From Glandiceps talaboti (taxonomy: Eukaryota; Hemichordata; Enteropneusta; Spengelidae): a DNA stretch of 25,000 nucleotides. A program made the position numbers and the translations under genes. Below the pieces are notes generated by a model. That model was not told the DNA's origin. It made no database searches and was given only the letters and a program-made list of their open reading frames with translations. Shown here piece after piece: positions 19,618 to 25,000 of the stretch. The DNA lies in contig NC_135562.1 in assembly GCF_964340395.1 (NCBI RefSeq), positions 13,854,543 to 13,879,542 of the forward strand, written 5' to 3'. Numbering within the stretch: the first letter of the stretch is position 1; each line of letters starts with the position of its first letter.

Positions 19618-22018
19618 TAATTCATTGGTTCACTGTCAAATCATACTTGAACATTTGACGACTGTCATTATAATGGCGAACGAGGACAGTTTTATTGCCA
19701 ACTAATCTAGATCTGAGGATAGTGTCGTTGGCAGTTGAAAGTTTTACTGTACTCTTTATCACTGCTTCTATTGTCGTTTATTCGTTAATAGATCGCTGCA
19801 GAAGATCTCTGGTCTTTCTTGTGTAAATAAAAATAAAATGTCGGAAACAAGAATTCTTGTCTCATCTTCAAAGCCACCAGTTCGCAAAAGTTGTCAACAC
19901 GTCTACAACTAGCGCTATCCCAATACTAATGTTGACCTCAGCTGGTCCTTTTTTGCATTACAAACTGATTTTAATCGTCAGTGATGATGGTACATATACC
20001 CACTATATTTGTGCATATCTGGGGTGTATATGTTAAGTCAAAATACATATCATTGGTTCCTTTGTTAACAATCCAAGGGGCACCGGAAAATGAAATAAAT
20101 AATGCAGTTGTATTGATCCTCAGCAGGGCCTTCTTCCAGCTCATTTCCTTGCAAGTGAAACTTATTCTTTTTCACATTCACATTCAATGACCAGTAGTTC
20201 GGATTACTTACTCGCTAACACAAGACAATTTGGATGTAAATTTCCTGAATCAGTCATAATGATATAGTAATAGAAATGGCCAATTCTTTTCGCCATTAAC
20301 GTACAACATTTTGGACCTAAAGTAAACAAGCACAGATACGTGGACACGGTAAACTGTGTCAGTCGTCAGTTCCAGGTAATCTGATAATGTTAATTGATAA
20401 GATAATGACATTTTGATTTATTCTGAAGTACATTCTGAAGTGGGTCGAACCAATCAATCAATCCAATACATGAATAAAACTACGTTGTCCTAATACACGG
20501 CCTAAACCCTGAGCAGTTCACAAAATATTAAATAGAATTAACAAATTCCGGTTTGAATTTAATCTAGGCTAAACATCACATAGTGATTTTTACGGCTGGC
20601 ATTTGAACATACCTACTTTTAAAAAACTGTATTCAGTATGATGATACTTTGTGGTGGCCTTAGGTACCATTCCAGAGGTGAAAAAATAATTCGCTCCAGG
20701 CATTGATATGCATGTCCACGTCTATCCAAAACTATCAATTCGTCAGTCAAACAATTTATATTTTTCCACTGCAAGCCACGACAGTTCAAATGTGTACCTC
20801 CTATACTTAAGATGTTTTTTTCTAAATCGTTAGAAATACCGTCTGTGTAAATTTACACAGAACTAGTCAGTGGATAGGGCCTAACTCAAATTACAGATAT
20901 GACGGAGAATATATTGTTCATGGTTCCAAGAATCAATAGGACAGTACAGTGTAGTTACTTTGGAACAGTAAATTGGAAATGAATGCGGAGGATCGAAACG
21001 TAGCATTCGTTTCCAATTTACCGTTCCAAAGCAACTATATTGAACTGTCCTCCAGGTATTATATTTAACAATAAAGGTGCCATGAAATCCAAGGTATTAC
21101 TACGTAATCTACTGGCGACGCATACTTTACCATTGTAGTGATGGTATGCATGGCATTTTTCATGTATGGAACCTGGCTTTTAAGTCTACACGGAGTAAAC
21201 CAAGCTTCAGCATTATCTAAGTGACCTTTTGTTCTTTCCTTTTTTCAGCGCGATCGAAACAAGAAAGAATTTATACAGGTAACGTTTTAGTTGGTATATA
21301 CTGAGCATACAAAATATACATTATTAACTATATGAGGAATATGTTAACATATAGACTATAATGCCAAAAAGTAGGTTTCTTGTCTGCAGCCAGTGACCAG
21401 TTACAATGCTTTTCCTTACCGCAGCTAATGTTGAGCTTCATGAGTGTGTTTGGTTGAACTATAGGTATGACGCATAGGCATGCGCACAACGAAACATGGT
21501 TTGCATTAGTCGTAAATATATTAATATTAGTCTAATCCATACATATGCTTTTTATGAAGAGTGGGGGAGGGGTGTAGAATGCTGTGTAACTTGGATTGAT
21601 CAAGATTATAAATAAGATCCTCGTTTATTTGCTTCCCACAAGATTTATCGATATACTGTTGCCGTGACATTCCGTCGGTAATTGCTGATATACACACTTT
21701 CGACCGTATAGGTCACACTGTCCTTGGCTTAGCTCAAATGATTATTTAAACATTAACATTTACATCTGAGGAAAATAGAATTGGGGAGAGTGGTACCATT
21801 TCCACAGGCTGAAACTAGATGCTTGAATTATACACCCGTTTCCTCAATACATCTCCACCCCGTAATAAAAGGTTGAACCCAGTAAGGAATACCTCATGAA
21901 TTCGAAGATATAATGATTTCTGTTTAAATGATTTTTTTCTAGTCTTTCATTGTGCCGTGTTTGTGGTCGTCTATCTCATAACGGAAAGCTAGCGTCTGAT
22001 TTGTAACATAGCAATCAT
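19618..22018 (-). repeat. Right arm of large inverted repeat, outer part
   Basis: Reverse complement of about 13091-15529, at near 88% identity in the stretch compared, with small indels. It contains the partner 114-bp hairpin and the same degenerate frames. On the minus strand the arm begins just after the two consecutive TGA codons that end the Penelope-type frame, with ATTGCTATGTTAC aligning to ATTCCTGTGTTAG in the left arm. Confidence 0.9.
20939..21052. mobile_element. ~114-bp hairpin (MITE-like), right arm
   Basis: Partner of the hairpin at 14068-14181: GGACAGTACAGTGTAGTTAC through TTTGGAACAGTAAATTGG, a short loop around GATCG, and the reverse complement ending ATTGAACTGTCCT. It has more mismatches than the left copy, as expected for neutral decay after duplication. 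Confidence 0.8.
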
Positions 22019-22036
22019 CACATACTTTTAATCCAC
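22010..22036. repeat. 27-bp target site duplication, left copy
   Basis: AGCAATCATCACATACTTTT continuing to AATCCAC is repeated exactly at 22473-22499, on either side of the SINE. Confidence 0.95.
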
Positions 22037-22472
22037 ATTGGGTTTTTTTTTTTCCAATTTTTTTTTTGTGCTGGGAATTCCTCCCAGCGATTTTCTGTTA
22101 TGCAGACAAATACACCCAAACAAACACAAATGCTACAGAGATCCATTCGGGTTTGGGACTACGTGACAGGGCTATGTAGCACGCTCTATATCATGTTGCT
22201 GTGGAACTGTCAAGGCTTTCCCAGTCAGTCCACAGGCTATCCCAAAGTCACCCAGGCCCGGCAAACATAGCACCTGCGGGCTCAGTGTGAGTAATCGTCC
22301 CCGACTTTTCGAGTCATTACTCGCACTCGTCTTGTGAGTGATACAGCCTACCCATTGAGTCTGTAGAACACTCACACTGGGTTTGGGTCGGTCACAAAAA
22401 ATCCCCTGTTTCCAGTGGGATTCGAACCCGTGACCTCCCGACTGCTAATCCTGTGCGCTAACCACTACAGGG
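22037..22472 (-). mobile_element. tRNA-derived SINE with perfect 27-bp target duplication
   Basis: Read on the minus strand from 22472, the head is CCTGTAGTGGTTAGCGCACA (A-box-like TAGTGGTTAGCGC), followed by GGGTTCGAATCC (B box, plus 22418-22429) at normal tRNA spacing, that is, an internal RNA polymerase III promoter. The body is about 350 bp with no resemblance to the SINE at 7832. The 3' end has a short hairpin (GCTGGGAGGAATTCCCAGC) and then two A runs (T runs on plus at 22043-22072). The exact 27-bp duplication on both sides indicates a recent insertion. Removing the SINE and one repeat would join the Penelope fragment directly to the right inverted-repeat arm. Confidence 0.93.
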
Positions 22473-22499
22473 AGCAATCATCACATACTTTTAATCCAC
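22473..22499. repeat. 27-bp target site duplication, right copy
   Basis: Exact copy of 22010-22036. It includes the end of the Penelope-type frame (on minus: TGGATTAAAAGT, ATG, then TGA TGA), so the SINE landed in that frame's 3' end. Confidence 0.95.
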
Positions 22500-22830
22500 G
22501 TTGTTTCATGTAGTTGACGGTAGGTTTGATTTGGTGTGTAGAGTTTTAATATTGCTATGATTCTGAAGAGTTTGCGTGAGTGAGATGGTCCATTTAATTT
22601 GATTGGTACTGGTTCATATTTATTGTTTTTCCCGATTTGTGATAGGTGATATAGTGTATATAGTGCATATAGTGTACCCCGGTTTCTCCTACATACATTA
22701 TTCTTTCGCAATGTGAGCAATGTATTGCATACACTAGGTTTGCTGATTTGCAGTTAATATGGTGTATTATTTTAGAATGCTGTGTCTTCTCCATGTTCGG
22801 GCAGATGACGCACCGTTTGCTCTCACATGG
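22481..22830 (-). pseudogene. Penelope-like retroelement, GIY-YIG endonuclease fragment (frameshifted)
   Basis: The minus-strand frame reads RCVICPNMEKTQHS, then INCKSANLVYAIHCSHCE and MYVGETG. This matches the endonuclease part of Penelope-like retroelements: a C-x2-C unit, the C-x5-VYxI-x-C-x2-C linker, and VYAI...MYVGET as GIY-YIG. A one-base shift then moves the domain to another frame: EPVPIKLNGPSHSRKLF, RQLHETTWIKSM and two consecutive TGA codons. This keeps the expected NGPSHS motif and the RxxxE..WI catalytic-helix motif, but lacks the usual conserved tail. The shift falls in a TATAGTG micro-repeat at 22650-22676. The reverse transcriptase is missing: coding resemblance fades above 22830 and an AT microsatellite follows. 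It is a dead fragment; family assignment is strong. Confidence 0.85.
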
Positions 22831-22886
22831 TCTTCACGGTTCTTTGATGAATGTTCTGTGATGTTTGCTATGTACGAGTTGTGGGC

Positions 22887-22888
<2 letters not shown>

Positions 22889-22979
<91 letters not shown>
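22889..22979. repeat. (AT)n microsatellite
   Basis: About 90 bp of perfect AT repeats, just upstream (in minus-strand terms) of the Penelope-type fragment. Plus-strand frames running through it are artefacts. Confidence 0.97.
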
Positions 22980-22983
<4 letters not shown>

Positions 22984-24240
22984 TACATATACCTAACCTG
23001 TGGCGACCAATTCTAAAATTGAGCGTATGGAACGACACAATTGTTTTTGTTAGTTCTGAACATAATTCTTACCAATATAGATATTTGTCGAACCAGACGG
23101 CAAAATGTAGCACTGTTGGTAAAACTTTTATCAATGTAAACGACGTTTCATGATTTAATAAGTATTCAACTGAAAGCCATCCACAGAATCATAGCACTAA
23201 TTAAATTAAACTATAGGTCACCGTGAAACGCTAACAATGACCTACGCGGTAGCGTAGCACGGTGTTTCATAATAATGCTAACCTTATGCATTTCAAATGA
23301 ACATTTTTAATTGATCGTTCTGTACAAATCAATCAAATTATATTTTGAAACAATGCTAAAGGAATTTCAATTGCAAACATTTTTCATTACGAGGATTAGA
23401 TTGTGGAAATATCGTCAAATTGTTAAATGACGAGAAACATCTGATGAGAAACAGACGTCTAGCACTTGAACTTTGAAGCCCGGCACAAAACAATATTTGA
23501 CGTCGGATAGTTTACTGAAAGCTCTGCTCAATTAATCTCTCTAGAATTTACCATACAACAATCACTCCAAGGTGAAATAACCCTTTCTTTGTAATTTAAT
23601 GATGGTCAGTCCTTTATTCAAAGCAATTTTGAATGTGGTACAATATGTCATTTTAATCGAACATATTCAACTATTTACACTTACTTTTGTCCTCATTATC
23701 AGTTTCGAATACAACATGTTTCTAGTACAATCTTGATATTTTAGACAAAAACACTCAACTATTTAGTTATTTTTGCCTCCATTATCAGTTTCGATTACAA
23801 CTTGTTTCACATATTTCAATTATTGACAATATATGACGACATGTGATATGTCAAGATGTGTTATAAAGTTTATAGCATTCAGAAGTTCGATTTCAATGTG
23901 TTCGCGTGTTTTTTGTGTGTGGCTTTTTTGTGTTTGTTTTTGTGTGTTTTTGTGGTAGTTGTTGGTGTTTTTGAACGGCTTTATCAAATTGTTCCGTCTT
24001 CAAGCTTCAGATAACTAAAAAAATAGGGCATCATACTTATAAATAAATATCTTATCTTTTGTTTTACCGAGAACCTAGCTGATGCAATGAATAAATGGCA
24101 TTCAGTTTGACAAACGTCACCTTTGGCACAGTAATTGTTTGTAAAATAAATGGATGAAATGTGTAAAATGTTTGCTCTAGACAAGTGAAATTAGAGCATG
24201 CATACGCACATTTCTAGGAATATTATCTAAATAATTGATA
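22980..24240. other. No gene recognised
   Basis: AT-rich DNA. One weak internal direct repeat (23666-23811) and a T/G-rich stretch at 23900-23970 are the only structures seen. Confidence 0.5.
23666..23811. repeat. Two-copy direct repeat, ~90-bp spacing
   Basis: TCAACTATTTA..TTATTTTTG, then CATTATCAGTTTCGATTACA and ACTTGTTTC recur in two neighbouring copies starting near 23666 and 23756. They differ by a few substitutions and a small indel. Confidence 0.7.
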
Positions 24241-24242
24241 TT

Positions 24243-24243
24243 T

Positions 24244-24321
<78 letters not shown>
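24243..24321. repeat. (AT)n microsatellite
   Basis: About 78 bp of AT repeats with one ATAC interruption near the left end. Confidence 0.97.
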
Positions 24322-24323
<2 letters not shown>

Positions 24324-25000
24324 AATAAGGTTTCGCAATAGTTTTTGACCTCGTTTTAGGCGTGATTGTTCAAGTACCACATTATCTTATCAAATTTCGT
24401 CATTGTGTTTCAACCAATCTGATCAGAGTAAACATTTCAAACGGACTACACCTTATTATACCACGACGACTGTTGCCTGTAATCACATAAAGTAATGCAC
24501 CAATTATACTAGCAGTGATATCTGTGCAATGTGATGCACGCCAGATGCAGGTAGGATTTGCTAATGGGTTGTGAAACCGTTCTGTGTGATTTTTAATATT
24601 CATGCGATATAATAATTAAAATAGATGATGACGGGCTTTCATTGTCTAAAGTGTACTTTTAAGGTTCAATATGGCGGTTGTATATTTTTTTGTTTGTCTC
24701 CTTAACAAGTTTAACGAAGGCAGATAACCACTCTATGCTCTAGAAGCTGACCAATGAAGGCGCTTGAAATAACGTTTTGTCCAATGATCATACTATGCTT
24801 TAATGAAATACATGTACACGATTCTACATGGAATCGACCAGCAACTCTGCCAGTACCACATTGAACCATACACACCTATTTTATTTCTTAATTTTCTTTA
24901 AAAGTCGTATGTGTAAAGTGATAAGAATATTAGGCGAAATACCTGGGATATTTCTTCCAGATGCCCATGGGATCAAGGAAGCTATTACATGATAGTAAGG
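24322..25000. other. No gene recognised
   Basis: No splice-supported frame, RNA gene or repeat was identified. The minus-strand frame at 24400-24603 has no recognisable motif. Confidence 0.45.

Noticed and set aside
13091-22018. Inverted repeat as an assembly artefact or haplotype join
   Set aside because: Arm identity is near 88% with many indels and one arm-specific insertion, which a misassembly of identical sequence would not produce.
23666-23811. LTR or terminal repeat pair
   Set aside because: Copies are short, adjacent and diverged; a simple local duplication explains them.

Overview
The window looks like AT-rich nuclear DNA from an animal, probably a marine invertebrate. Supporting this: GT-AG introns of very different lengths, two tRNA-derived SINEs (one carries a CCGGGTACTCCGGTTTCC-type core seen in many marine invertebrate SINEs), a Penelope-type GIY-YIG fragment, a LINE zinc-knuckle fragment, terminal-inverted-repeat DNA elements and abundant AT, TACA/TACG and CAGA simple repeats. 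Nothing suggests a prokaryote or organelle. The species cannot be named from sequence alone.

Layout. (1) 1-5560 (+): part of a multi-exon gene made of a duplicated two-exon module. Exon types A (52-197), B (2570-2705), A' (3410-3567), B' (5144-5294 or to a stop at 5362) and probably B'' (5444-5556) keep one frame across their introns. The family was not recognised. The first intron holds a 1.7-kb PIF/Harbinger-like element (791-2501, TTA target duplication) that contains an inverted LINE ORF2 tail. (2) 5637-6800: a block of simple and higher-order repeats. (3) 6800-10680: mostly unannotatable, with one minus-strand SINE (7832-8145). (4) 10681-12737: copy 1 of an unclassified 2.06-kb non-coding element. 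(5) 12907-22018: a large imperfect inverted repeat, arms about 2.6 kb each at roughly 88% identity in the stretch I compared, around a 1.1-kb spacer. Copy 2 of the element (17036-19617, opposite orientation, nearly identical where compared) sits in the right arm; the left arm keeps the corresponding unoccupied site. A 170-bp direct repeat lies outside the left arm and again in the spacer, and each arm carries a 114-bp hairpin. (6) 22010-22850: a SINE with a perfect 27-bp target duplication lies between the right arm and a frameshifted Penelope GIY-YIG fragment. (7) 22850-25000: two AT microsatellites and otherwise nothing identifiable.

The only convincing host gene is the module-repeat gene at the left. 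The rest is a nested record of transposition. Relative order can be read: the 114-bp hairpin predates the arm duplication, which predates the insertion of element copy 2. No coherent new enzymatic or defence system was found. The most novel items are the module-repeat protein family and the compound inverted-repeat locus.
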